Shown: positions 20,475 to 31,100 of the stretch, piece after piece
How positions within the stretch are numbered: position 1 is the stretch's first letter
How the letters are laid out: each line of letters begins with the position of its first letter
Assembly (NCBI GenBank): GCA_946902875.1
Contig: OX336336.1
Span: 25,561,558-25,625,557 of the forward strand
Direction: 5' to 3'
Length of the DNA stretch: 64,000 nucleotides
From: Nematopogon swammerdamellus
Lineage: Eukaryota; Arthropoda; Insecta; Lepidoptera; Adelidae
The notes under the pieces: model-generated
What the model saw: the letters and a program-made list of their open reading frames with translations, nothing else
Databases searched by the model: none
Told to the model about the DNA's origin: nothing
Program-made: the position numbers and the translations under genes

Positions 20475-21029
20475 AAAATAGAATTGTATTTACACGCATT
20501 GTCAATTCCATCACCTGCAAATGTAATTTGTGAAGTTGGTGTGGAATGCATTTATTTTTTTATATACAAATTGTCTTTAAAACATAATATTGGTCGCCGT
20601 CCCTACGATGACATAAGTTTCCTATGCTTAAGTTTTCTTACTTTTTTATATTGTTTTGCTTAACTGTACGCTTCAAAATGAATTATATGAATAATAAAAT
20701 GTTACTGTGTGTTTTAATTTAATTTATGAAGGAAGATTGAAGAAATTTATAAAATATTCATCGATATGTGGTAGCACCGACCACAGTATAGGGGACTAAA
20801 AATCAGCACGCCTCCCGTCTAGGTACTTGCATACGCTGGAAGCGCAACGTAACCATGTCAGCCGACATGCGCCGCTGCTGAGTCGCTGCCTACCCGAATC
20901 CCCGCTTCATTCTGCACCCTCAATTTTTTGGCACGCACTCTGTTTCAATACTGCAAAAATGTGTTAATTGTCTCCCGCAATCGCAAAAATAAAACAGGAG
21001 CGGGGACGCTGAGGTAAGGGGTACATAGG

Positions 21030-21361
21030 TTTTTTTTTTTTTTTATGGATACTGACACGGTTGGCTTACATCACCTACAACATCCATGATGTCAGCCCAT
21101 AACACCGAGTGAACTAGGTGCCATGTCAGTGCTTCCCCCTTTGATCGTGCCGGCTACACTGAACTGGTCGGAAACACAAACTATTTACATAGCCGTTTCG
21201 ACCGACCTTTCATTCAGTGCGGTGGTACCAACCCGGGCGGGTTAAACCCTACCACCTAGTAATATAAGAAGGGAGTCATATCCCTTAGTCGCCTTTTACG
21301 ACATACACGGGGAGAGATGCAGTGGGGCTATTCTTTTAAAGTACCGGCCCCACACGGTACG
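21030..21361 (-). mobile_element. SINE, head A + tail 1
   Basis: Full minus-strand copy with a T-run at the left edge and GTACCGTGTGGGGCC at the right edge (reverse complement). Confidence 0.88.
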
Positions 21362-21507
21362 GTTGGGCGGTGTGTGAACGCGGTGCTAAGGGATTCGGAA
21401 AAAACCAATCGCAATTATTCACTACACACGGACACTTTTGGACGACGTCCGAGCTTGGAGTAAGGTTTGTACTTGTACTATGAAAGGAAAATGCCACATA
21501 TTAGAAA

Positions 21508-21850
21508 AACACCGGCCAAGTGCGAGTCGAATTCGCGCACCGAGGGTTCCGTATCGCCATGTCACGAGCAGCGCCACTCACGTCATCTATGTATTAGTTA
21601 AAATACTTACTCTTATACTCTTTTCGGTAAATGGCGCGCATACACTTTTTAGTTTCTTGTATGAGGACCCCGTTAATTTTTTACTTTTTCTTATTTTTAT
21701 TATTTGTTGTTATATCGGCTATAATAACACATATTCTGTGAAAATTTCAACAGGCTACCTATTATGGTTCAAGAGATACAGCCCTCGGAGAGACAGACGG
21801 CGTAGGCTTAGCAATAGTAGGGTCCCGTACGACGGATACGGAACCCTATG
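21508..21850 (+). mobile_element. Interspersed repeat 'accggccaagtgcgag', uninterrupted copy
   Basis: Runs from aaacaccggccaagtgcgag to gacggatacggaaccctatg with the cagacggcgtaggctta block before the end. It serves as the reference for the interrupted copies at 12868 and 56802. Confidence 0.75.
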
Positions 21851-22051
21851 AACATCATCAGACTGAAGAGAAGAACGCCACAAGACCTTATAACAACATT
21901 GACGGTTGTGTATAATAAAATGGGTTTGTTTTATGCTATTGAGCAATCTCCATGCGAGACTTGAATTGAATCCAACTCACCTACTGATGAATTTCGGCAA
22001 CATAGATGACAGTATAAAAAAGTTACAAGGTTAGGTACCGCTTCCGATGGT

Positions 22052-22292
22052 ACTGTGTGGGGTCGGTACTTAATAAGAATAGTCCCACTGCATCTCTCCC
22101 CGTGCATGTCGTAAAAGGCGACTAAGGGATAAGCGGCCTGCAGACACCCCGGTCGACTTGTGGCTTTCATGGAAGACATAGGCTGGCTGGGGTAGCTGGA
22201 GATTGCGGGGTTTTGCACGAAGGTCTCCAACCAAGCGGGATTAGTTTGCAGGCCTAGAGCCAACCCCAAACTAAAACAACAACAACAACAGG
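22052..22292 (+). mobile_element. SINE-like, head A + tail 3
   Basis: gtactgtgtggggtcggtac to ctaagggataagcggcctgc, then the tail-3 body ending in caacaacaacaaca. Confidence 0.85.
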
Positions 22293-22334
22293 TACCGCTT
22301 CCGTTTTTCGGTGTTATTCTTGCTATTAATACCT

Positions 22335-22705
22335 TATTTTTTATGGAAACTGACACGGTTGGCTACATCACCTACAACATCCGTGATGTCAGCCCATAAC
22401 ACCGGGTGAACTAGGTGCCATGTCAGTGCTTCCCTTTGGTCGTGCCGGCTACACTGAACTGGACGGAAAACACGAACTATTTACATAGCAGTTTCGACCG
22501 CTGTGGTACCGGCGGTGGTATCAACCCGGCCGGGATAAGCCCTACCACCAAATAAGGTAAGAAGGGAAGTGACCTACAGTTTAACGTGGAATCGAACCGC
22601 GGTCAACCTCCAACGGTCGAGCGGTCACCCATCCAAGTACTGACCGCGCTCAGCGTTGCTTAACAACAGTCGACTGACCGCACCACTGAGCTACCGAGGC
22701 TGACA
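22335..22705 (-). mobile_element. SINE with tRNA/5S hybrid head + tail 1 (cleanest head)
   Basis: Read on the minus strand from 22703, the element starts GTCAGCCTCGGTAGCTCAGTG (tRNA box-A-like), then GTTAAGCAACGCTGAGCGCG and TACTTGGATGGGTGACCGC, which match the internal promoter region of animal 5S rRNA, then GGTTCGATTCC (tRNA box B). Tail 1 follows. The 5S-like core is at about 22620-22665. Confidence 0.85.
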
Positions 22706-22999
22706 GTATAACATAGGTTCAGTAGTCGAATGAAAGATCATTGTCAATTTGAAAAATGTTTATTCGGTCACATCAAGTTCGTTCTCTGTAACGTCAAACC
22801 ACACATCTTTTCAACTAAATTTCTCTTGAGAATTAGGATGACGGTTCCCATCAGTTTACGCTATCACAAGAAGAACATAGTTTGGTTAAATTGTAACACA
22901 TCACATATTTTTACACATTAACTCATTAGGGGCCGTCCATATATTTTTAGATTTATTACTTCGTCGATTCTTCATCATAATCCAAGCAATACAATACGA

Positions 23000-23125
23000 C
23001 CAACTAGGGTTGCCAGGTGCCCGGGATTTCCGGGATTGTCCCGGGCCAGGCTCCAATGTCCCGTGTACCGGGCGAAGGATCATTTTGTCCCGGAGAGTGC
23101 AATTTGTCCCGGGAAGAAAAATATG
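23000..23125. repeat. CCCGGG-rich block
   Basis: Short repeats of the form gtcccgg/ccgggat occur about six times within 110 bp, beginning at gttgccaggtgcccgggat. Origin unclear; possibly a TE terminus. Confidence 0.5.
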
Positions 23126-23479
23126 TTTGTACATACGACTTGACGTCGCGCAAAGGAGCCGGCGAACAAAAGTCCAGATGCTGATAAATTAGCAACTCAC
23201 AAGAAATATGAATAATTAATGTAAAAAAAGATTCTACGTTCATTTTAGTGTAGTGTTGCTTACTAAAGTACTTAGTTCGCGATAAAAAAACGCCGCCGAT
23301 GTCGCCGTAAAAATTGTATTTTTTATTTTTGCGATAATCACTAAAAGAATAGGCAGACAGAAAATCTACCCCTAATTTCAAATAACATTTGTTTTGCCAC
23401 CCACGCTGCATTGAGCACTGGCCTTGACACAAACTCAAATATTTCGCAAAATAATGAAGCTAGCTAGATCAATAAACTC

Positions 23480-23720
23480 ATGACATGAGGCACATAAAGC
23501 CAATGAAATTCCCCACAAAACGATGCGAAACAAGTGAGGATTCACTTATTTAGAAGCACAGACATGTTTTTATAACTCCGGGAAAAACAAAACATGATCA
23601 AAATCATTCCCGAATGTTTATAATGTAAAATTTACAATTCCCTCATACAAATCATATATATCAATGTAGGTGAAGAACGGTACCTCTAAAATGCCAACAA
23701 ACGTATGTAGTAAGTGGTAC
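23480..23720. repeat. Dispersed repeat shared with 51640-51960
   Basis: Blocks such as gaggattcacttatttagaa and acaattccctcataca recur, diverged, at 51694 and 51900. Both copies are AT-rich and non-coding. Confidence 0.55.
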
Positions 23721-23849
23721 TTGAATCCAATCCACAAACAAATAAAGAAAAACAAGGATTGAGAACCCCCGGGAACCTTCGGTCAACAAAAATGACAATT
23801 ATGTCATAATATATTTTTTTCTGTTTGAATGGAGAATTGTTTGTAGGTT

Positions 23850-24262
23850 TTTTTTATATGGAAACTGACACGGTTGGCTACATCACCTACAACATCCGTG
23901 ATATCACCCCATATAAATAAATAAATAAATAAAATAAATAAATAAACACCGGATGAACTAGGTGCCATGTCAGTGCTTCCCTTCATTTCATGTCGGCTAC
24001 ACTGAACTGGACAGAAGACACGGACTATTTACATAGCCATTTCGACCGAGGTTTCGTTCAGTGCGGTGGTACTAACCCGACCTGGATAAACCCTACCACC
24101 TAGTAAGGTAAGAAGGGAAGGGACCTACAGTTTTACGTGGAATACGAACCACGGTCAGCCTCCAACGGTCGAGCGATCACCCATTCAAGTACTGACCGCG
24201 CTCAGGGTTGCTTAACAATAGTCGACCGACCGCACCACTGAGCTACCGAGGCTGACAACTCT
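23850..24262 (-). mobile_element. SINE with tRNA/5S hybrid head + tail 1
   Basis: Minus-strand copy with head at 24120-24260 and a (TAAA)n microsatellite expansion at 23914-23948 interrupting the tail. Confidence 0.82.
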
Positions 24263-24310
24263 GGCAGGCTCTCAACAACAGACATGCCGACCTACTAGCT
24301 CTTGTATTAA

Positions 24311-24690
24311 GGGGGCTCCTTCCTAATTCTATCCTCTCTTACTAACATTGGCCGTTTTTCATAAATTTAATTTTATTATGAAGAAATTATACAACTTTAC
24401 TTATAAAAAAATCCTCTGGGAGAAACATGCATGATAAAATTATTAATGTTTTTCAACAAAAAAATTTGGTACGCCACATATAATAATTGAAAATAAAAAC
24501 TAAAAATTTATTAAGTTTTTGTTTTTTTAAATTATTATATGTGGAGTACCAAATATTTTTAATGAAAAACATTAATAATATCATGCATGTTTCTCCCAGA
24601 GGATTTTTTTATAAGTTGTATGATTTCTTCATAATAAAATAAAATGAGCATTGTTAAAGAGTGAGAGGCACAATTTAGGGAGGTAGACCC
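24311..24690. mobile_element. TTAA-flanked foldback MITE, 380 bp
   Basis: TTAA flanks both ends (24307-24310, 24691-24694). Terminal repeats GGGGGCTCCTTCCTAATT and, reversed, GGGTCTACCTCCCTAAATT are similar, and the arms continue inward (gaaacatgcatgat, 24424 and 24581) to a near-complete palindrome. TTAA duplication points to the piggyBac type. Confidence 0.8.
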
Positions 24691-25167
24691 TTAATGTAAC
24701 ATTAGGGCATTGTGGTTCATTCATTCACTCAAGGTTGTGCCATTTTTAAACACCAAATGTCGCGTAAACCAATGTATCTGCCCCTTTTAAACATATAATA
24801 TCATTGATTTCAGGTCAAAACTATGCAAACTTTTTTTTTACATTAAAAGCATGACAAAATACATTTCGATACCTACGTGATTGATCGCTTACAATTTAGT
24901 TCATGATGCGAGGTTACATCCCTTGCAAAGTTATCTAATTTATATAAATAAGTACACTGAGGGATAAAACTAAATATTATGACCAACCATACTAAATATG
25001 CTTGATTTGTGTCAATGGAATATTTTCAAGGTCGTGTGTTCTTTATGGCGAAATAAATATCTGAATCGGGAGAGTTCGAGACACAAATTATTATGCGACA
25101 TTAGTCGGTGATACTGCAATACAGTACAGTGTAAACAATCTTATTCAAATTAATCAGTTCAAATTAA

Positions 25168-25774
25168 GGGGGGAGTGGGGGGCAAAAGCACTTCGTATTT
25201 CCCTAACCATACCCATATTTCAAGTGATTTAACTATAATTTATATGCCTATAGTTAGGTAAAGATTCAAGGTATGATGTGAATACATGATTTTTAATTTA
25301 ATCTTATAAATTCCCTTAAAAATATGTGCTTGAAAAGTGGTAAAATCGTTCAAAAATGCCTTTGCTATTTCCCTCACCATTTATTACAAATGCATCTAAT
25401 ACGAAAAATGCTTCATTGAGCTTAGAGTCAATAAGACTAAGAGAATCATCTAAATAAATTCAAACGCTTACAGAATAAATGGTTTTTCACTTAACTATCT
25501 TTGAACTGAACATTCAAAATTTTGGGCCGTTGCCGTGCGCGATCGTTTTTTGTATGGACATATTTGTAACGAGAGTAGATTATGCATTTTCGAACGTTTT
25601 TACCACTTTTCACCCACTTATTTTTCAGAGAATTTACTATTACAATAATCTAACTCTATCACACATTATACCTTGAATCTTTACTAACTATAAGCATATA
25701 AATTGTAGTTATATCTATTGAAATATGGCTATAGTTAGGATAATATGATGTGATGTTTTGCCTAGTACCCCCCC
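25168..25774. mobile_element. TTAA-flanked MITE, 607 bp
   Basis: TTAA at 25164-25167 and 25775-25778 bracket G-rich termini (GGGGGGAGTGGG; reversed right end GGGGGGGTACTAGG). The arms share catatttcaa, tataatttatatgcctatag and gattcaaggtat in inverted order. The centre has no transposase. Confidence 0.78.
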
Positions 25775-25964
25775 TTAATACACGGCAATCACCATTCATA
25801 AGTTACAGTGTAAGTAAGTGTACAGTTTACAGTGTAAGTAAACGTTTTGTTGCTAAATTCTACAATGCAATATAGCTTAACACTAGAAGCGTGGAGAATC
25901 CTGCCACCACCGGTAGAAGCGCGGTTGGATCTATTGGGTTTCAAAGTTTATTCACAATTTTTTT

Positions 25965-26355
25965 CTTTTTTTTTTTTATGGAAACTTGACACGGTTGGCT
26001 ACATCACCTACAACATCCGCGATGTCAGCCCACAACACTGGGTGAACTAGGTGCCATGTCAGTGCTTCCCTTCGATCGTGACGACTACACTGAAATGGTC
26101 GGAAAACACAAAACTATTTACATCGCACCGGATTTTCATTCAGTGCGGTGGTATCAACCCGGGCGGGTTAAACCCTACCACCTAGTCTAGTAAGGCAAGA
26201 AGGGAAGGGACCTACAGTTTTATGTGGAATCCAAACCACGGTAAGCCTCCAACGGTCAGCGGTCACCCATCCAAGTACTGACCGCGCCCAGGTGTGCTTA
26301 CGATCACGATCGATCGTCGACCGACCGCACCACTGAGCTACCGAGGCTGATAAGT
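25965..26355 (-). mobile_element. SINE with tRNA/5S hybrid head + tail 1
   Basis: Minus-strand copy: poly-T at 25970, head at 26210-26352 with gcggtcacccatccaagtac reversed. Flanked directly on the right by the TTAA element at 26367. Confidence 0.82.
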
Positions 26356-26366
26356 AAATTATTTAA

Positions 26367-27028
26367 CCTTTGATTTGCCTAAGCACGTATCCGTGCACCT
26401 ACCTCTCACTGCCTAAGCACGGATCCGTGTCAACGTGACTGGTGACTTTCGGCATTTAAATACACACTCTTTCAATATGGGGATAAGGTTCAATTATACT
26501 TCTAAAAAAGGTGAAGTTATGCCCTTCTCGAAATGATTCACTTTGTCGCCAAGCTAGAGCACAGAGCAGAGATCTATTCAGTTGTTTTCGAGCAGTGGCG
26601 ACGAACGTACATGTTCGCGCGCGAATACGCCGCGAACCCGCTTTAGTTGGTTGTCTTTGTGTCTAAATTCGAAAATTCGAAAGAATACAACATTTATGAA
26701 GTGAATGTGTTATTATTGGAAGTTTTTATCCATTGGCGAGTGTGTTAAATCGAAACAAAACCTAACCTCTCTATATTTGGTAAGTGAAATGTTCGTGCAA
26801 TGTTCAACTCACACACAATTTGGAATCAAAACAAAAGTCAGAGCACTAAAAGTATAGATCCATTTGTAGCACATTTTGTAAGGATTACAACCATGCTAAA
26901 TTTGCAATAGGTGTTCATATTTTTTTTTTCTAAAAATTTTTTTTTCTCCTTGCGCAACGAATCGCTCGCGCGAAAAAGCCGCGGCATTTTAGGGAGGCAG
27001 TGCGCGCGCGGCGCCGACATTCGAAAGG
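26367..27028. mobile_element. TTAA-flanked piggyBac-like element, 662 bp
   Basis: TTAA at 26363-26366 and 27029-27032; ends CCTTTGATTTGCC and, at the right, TCGAAAGG. A subterminal repeat cctaagcacg(t/g)atccgtg occurs twice near the left end (26381, 26412). No transposase frame, so non-autonomous. Confidence 0.7.
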
Positions 27029-27298
27029 TTAAACAAGAGGATAAACACAAGACATGAGAATATTTTTAAAAATGTTACTTATAATATTTTCCATAATCTG
27101 GTTTACTTTAAAAAACTTAATCAAACTAAGACTCCAACAATTTGCTATGGGTAATGGTGATGGATGGTTTTTTGCTTCTCCTTTAAAATTATGCTACAGT
27201 TACTTACGCGATATTGCAGTATCATCAACAATTTGTGAAATAATTATTTCCACTTTAAGGCAAAATATTCCATAAATGAATTCTTATTTCTATGCCCT

Positions 27299-27707
27299 AA
27301 GAGTGCGACCGCACTTGGAGGAACTGCACTGTAGCGGGACGGTGCGGCACGGAGCGGCCATACGCCCCAAGCTATTCTTTTTTTTTTATCTTTTGTTTGA
27401 GGCTTTAGCAATTCCTGGCTATGCCAGCCCCATAGTAACTATATTGATATTTTAATCTACTTCCTTCAATGCCTGTGACTGTACAAACAAAAAACTTAGT
27501 ATGGATTCAAACTCCTCCCCCTGAGCTCGCCCTAAGGCTTCATGTATTTTAAAAAAACAGGTTGAGTCTGTCAGTTCTTAAGTCTCTCAATAGCTTCTGC
27601 CTCAGTTCTCAATTCCGGGCATATTCCAACAGTACCAAGCTATTCATAAGAACGAATTTGTGCCGTGTACCGCGCCGTTCAGCTTCCGCCAGCGCGGTCG
27701 CACCTTT
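27299..27707. mobile_element. Possible Harbinger-type MITE
   Basis: The left end gagtgcgaccgcacttggag and the right end ccagcgcggtcgcacc are inverted and similar. A short dispersed block (ttcctggctatgccagcccc) lies inside. Target duplication not resolved. Confidence 0.5.
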
Positions 27708-27716
27708 ATATGAAAT

Positions 27717-27862
27717 CAACACATAAACTGTGTTTTGTGTTAACAAATGAACTGTGTTTTGTGTTAACACATAAACTGTGTTTTGTGTTAACAAATAAAC
27801 TGTGTTTTGTGTTAACAAATAAACGGTGTTTTGTGTTAACCCATAAACTGTGTTTTGTGTAA
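27717..27862. repeat. 24-bp tandem repeat, six copies
   Basis: aaactgtgttttgtgttaac recurs every 24 bp (27726, 27750, 27774 and so on). It yields a repetitive chance frame in several directions. Confidence 0.92.
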
Positions 27863-28015
27863 AACGCATGCATTGACGCGCAGATCATCTGTGGAGCGCG
27901 CTGCTTGTGACCAACAACTCAGTCGAACTCAAATCACTTGCACATACAAATAATTCCACTTATAATTCACTAGATACAAAAGTGTCCGTAGTCGCGATGT
28001 GATCGCGAGCTTAGG

Positions 28016-28111
28016 TCAGCGCTCCATCGTGTTGGGCGTCACCTTCTGCGCGATGATCTTGCCGTAACCACCGCGCCCGCCGTCGTAGTCCGTCCGGTAC
28101 TCGTCTCGCAC
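28016..28111 (-). CDS. Cbp20: Cbp20 exon 4 with stop
   Basis: Acceptor [29 protein letters not shown] then [11 protein letters not shown] and TGA at 28018-28016. The first 18 residues match the conserved C-terminal tail; the last ten are lineage-specific. Confidence 0.95.
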   Translation of the reverse strand: MRDEYRTDYDGGRGGYGKIIAQKVTPNTMER

Positions 28112-31100
28112 CTGCCGACATCACCGACGTTACAATGAGTTGTCATTTTAATGTGTTTTAGTTTAACAAATTTTTGTTTCCAATTTATGTGTCGAAATAA
28201 CAATAAACTAACATGACCTTTTTTTTATATTAAGCGCGACATGTGGCTCCGAGCCACCAATAAGGTGTCTAGCGACGCCCATGGACATTCATGCGGGGGC
28301 TGCGAAAGCAATGCCGGCCTGACAGGTGCCCATTCATGCCTTTCTTGAAGGACCCTAAACTATACTTGGGGGCAGTGGCGGCTGGTGACTTCAGTGACCG
28401 GTAGTGCGCTAAGTACCTACCTACTTAAATACCAAATTTCCCAACACATTCCTGTCATGTTATTTTAAGATCGGAACTTCCGAATTTTTTAAACGCCTGC
28501 GTTTTATTATGTACGTACCTAGTATGAATATTCTCAAGACACTCAATGAGTTGCAAAAAACAAAACAAAAATCCAAACAAGTTTTTAAACTTATTTTTAG
28601 TACCTTTATGAATACACCCCATAGACAACACTACTGCAGCTTTCAAAAAGAAAACAGTCCAAAATACATCAAAAAAATATATAAAAATAAAAGCATTTGA
28701 AAAGTAGGAATTGAACCCGGGATCACCTGATTGTAAAGCCTTACCTTTAACCAACGCTTAGGAAAATATCGGCACCACTTAATTCACAGTATCACGTGAC
28801 AGAAAGCACAAAACCTAACCATATCCCATTTTAAATATTCGCGCGCTAACGGGTATGTGACATCACATGACAGCGCGCTGACTCTAGGTAGACGGAAAAG
28901 AGTTTGTAAGACGGACTCGTGCAAAACGAATCGCTCGCGACGCGACGTGTCGCACGCGCGGGTATTCACGATATAGCGTCCTTGTTTGGCGCTCGTGCGC
29001 CGCACGCAGAACTCCTTTCGGCCCATACTGTTTCTATGATGTATCTTCTGTCTCACGCGCCAGCGGTGTTTTGCCGATCCCCATACATTCAATATGGGAG
29101 ACCCGCGTGCGATTTATATACCGCACGGCGCGCGCGTTTACTCGCAAAAACGTGCCTTGTGAACTATATAATAAGGTCGAATTCACATTCGTATTTATTT
29201 GGAGTACGATCTTTATGGTTTTAATGTAGTATGTTGTAAGGTATTATTTATTTTGAGTGAAGTGAAGACTTCTCATGGTATGGTAGTGCGGCGCACGAGC
29301 GCACTTTAGGACCAGCCGCCAGTGCTTGGGGGGAAATATGTGGGCAGGGAGAGTGTTCCAAAGTTTACCAGTTCTGTGGAGGAAAGATCTGCAGAACCGA
29401 TTGATACGCATCCTCGGTAGGTCAATTGTATAGGGGTGCATCCCCTGCCCAGTACGCGTAGTGCGGAGGTGGAATGGGGACGACGGAATAGCGTTAAACA
29501 GCTCCTCTGAACATTCTCCGTGAAATATACGATAGAAATATACACCACTTGTGGTGGTGGAAACTAAATTTTTTTCTTGCTAGATTCAGCTTAAGATTTT
29601 GTCATTTCATATTATCAATAATATATTTTAAATATGACTATTTAAAATTCTTCGGAAACTGGCAACACTCCAATACTCACATTCCTCCGGATTCCAAAAA
29701 AAAAACAGACTGTGCGTACAGTTACAACATGTCTGGTTCCATCATATGTAATAATGAAGTGAAAAATAATTATTTGATAGATAGATAGAAATACTTTATT
29801 GCTCCAAAAAACATTTAACATAAACACACAATAAGAAATTTACATGAGGGGCAAAGGCGGACCTTACAGGGATTTCTCCCAGTCAACCTTTGGATGTTTG
29901 AGAGTCGTATGTTGCGAGATATAAGTAGGTAGTAGCAAAAGACTTGAGTGTGGGAATGTAATATACACTAATATACACTACATATAAGTACATACTAGTT
30001 AATTAAACGTATAAATTATTTATTCTTTCTTATCATATTATTTAATGTGTGGGGCTGGCATAGCCAAATGTTGGCAAAATCAGGCAACAGCCCTTATAAA
30101 ACAAAACAAAAACACACAGAGACAGGCGAAGCCGCTGGCACAGCCAGTGCCAGTGTGAGTAGAAGCGAATAGAGAATGAGTGACCTGGCCGCCGGTCTTG
30201 CCCCGCCCGTACTGCCGGCCCTCTATGAAGCCGGCGTCCCAGTCGCACCGGATGATGCGGTCGTCCAGTCGCGTACCGTTCACGTACCTACGCACAAACC
30301 AAAATATACTAACATAATAATGTTCATACAAATTACGTATCAAAGTTTGACAAAATGACAAAAAGATCGACGCTAAGCTCATATATGGAGAGAGCTTCGA
30401 AAACGTCACTGGAAGCATCCTACAGAATATGGATAGGTAGAGAGAGTGAGGTCGAGGGCGGGACTGGTGGTTTCCCCGCGTCCTAGTCAACGCAGACTAG
30501 CTGACGAGGGCTCGATGCGAGCCGAAACGTGAAGCATGCGCGGGAAATTTAGAGTGGCCACTCGCTAGTGCCGACCTCGATTAACACCCTCCTCTACTGC
30601 CGATGGGCCCGGATATGTTCGGTGAAGCCATCGCAAGCTTAGTTCCACACATTCATTACACATGATACACTTAATAATTTGTAGTCAGAACTCTCAGCAA
30701 AATGTTTAATCTTACTCTCAAGCTGTGCTTTCGACTGTAAGCGATGTTATTATGGGCTAGTCACTAAAATACTTGTAATAATATTATAAAAAAATAATAA
30801 TATAGTAGTAGAAAAAAATACTCTGCGAAATTTCTTGCCGGTTCTTCTTCGTGGGTGTAATCTGATTGATATACTAGCTGTGCCTGCGACTTCGTCCACG
30901 TGGACTTATCACAACGCCATCTACCGGGTTCAATTGTATTTTCAAACCATCCATGGACCCACTCAAATATACACACAAACCGGACAGAACAAATTGTGAC
31001 AAGTTTGAGTTTTTTTATTTTTTATATATTGACAAAATCAAAAAGATTAGATGAAAAGCTAGTGTAGAAAGGCATGCATTTGCCATTCCTTTTTTTTTAA

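Noticed and set aside
22620..22665. A real 5S rRNA gene
   Set aside because: Only the central part of 5S is present, it lies inside a multi-copy SINE with tRNA-like flanks, and the 5' and 3' stems of 5S are missing.
23804..23986. Coding frame with ISPLLFI/YLFIYLF-type repeats
   Set aside because: It is a TAAA microsatellite within a SINE tail.
27054..27275. Small membrane-protein gene of 73 aa
   Set aside because: Hydrophobic AT-rich frame beside a TTAA element, without splice sites, homology or composition typical of genes.
27717..27862. CRISPR-like array
   Set aside because: The 24-bp units are contiguous without unique spacers, in an animal genome; a simple tandem repeat.
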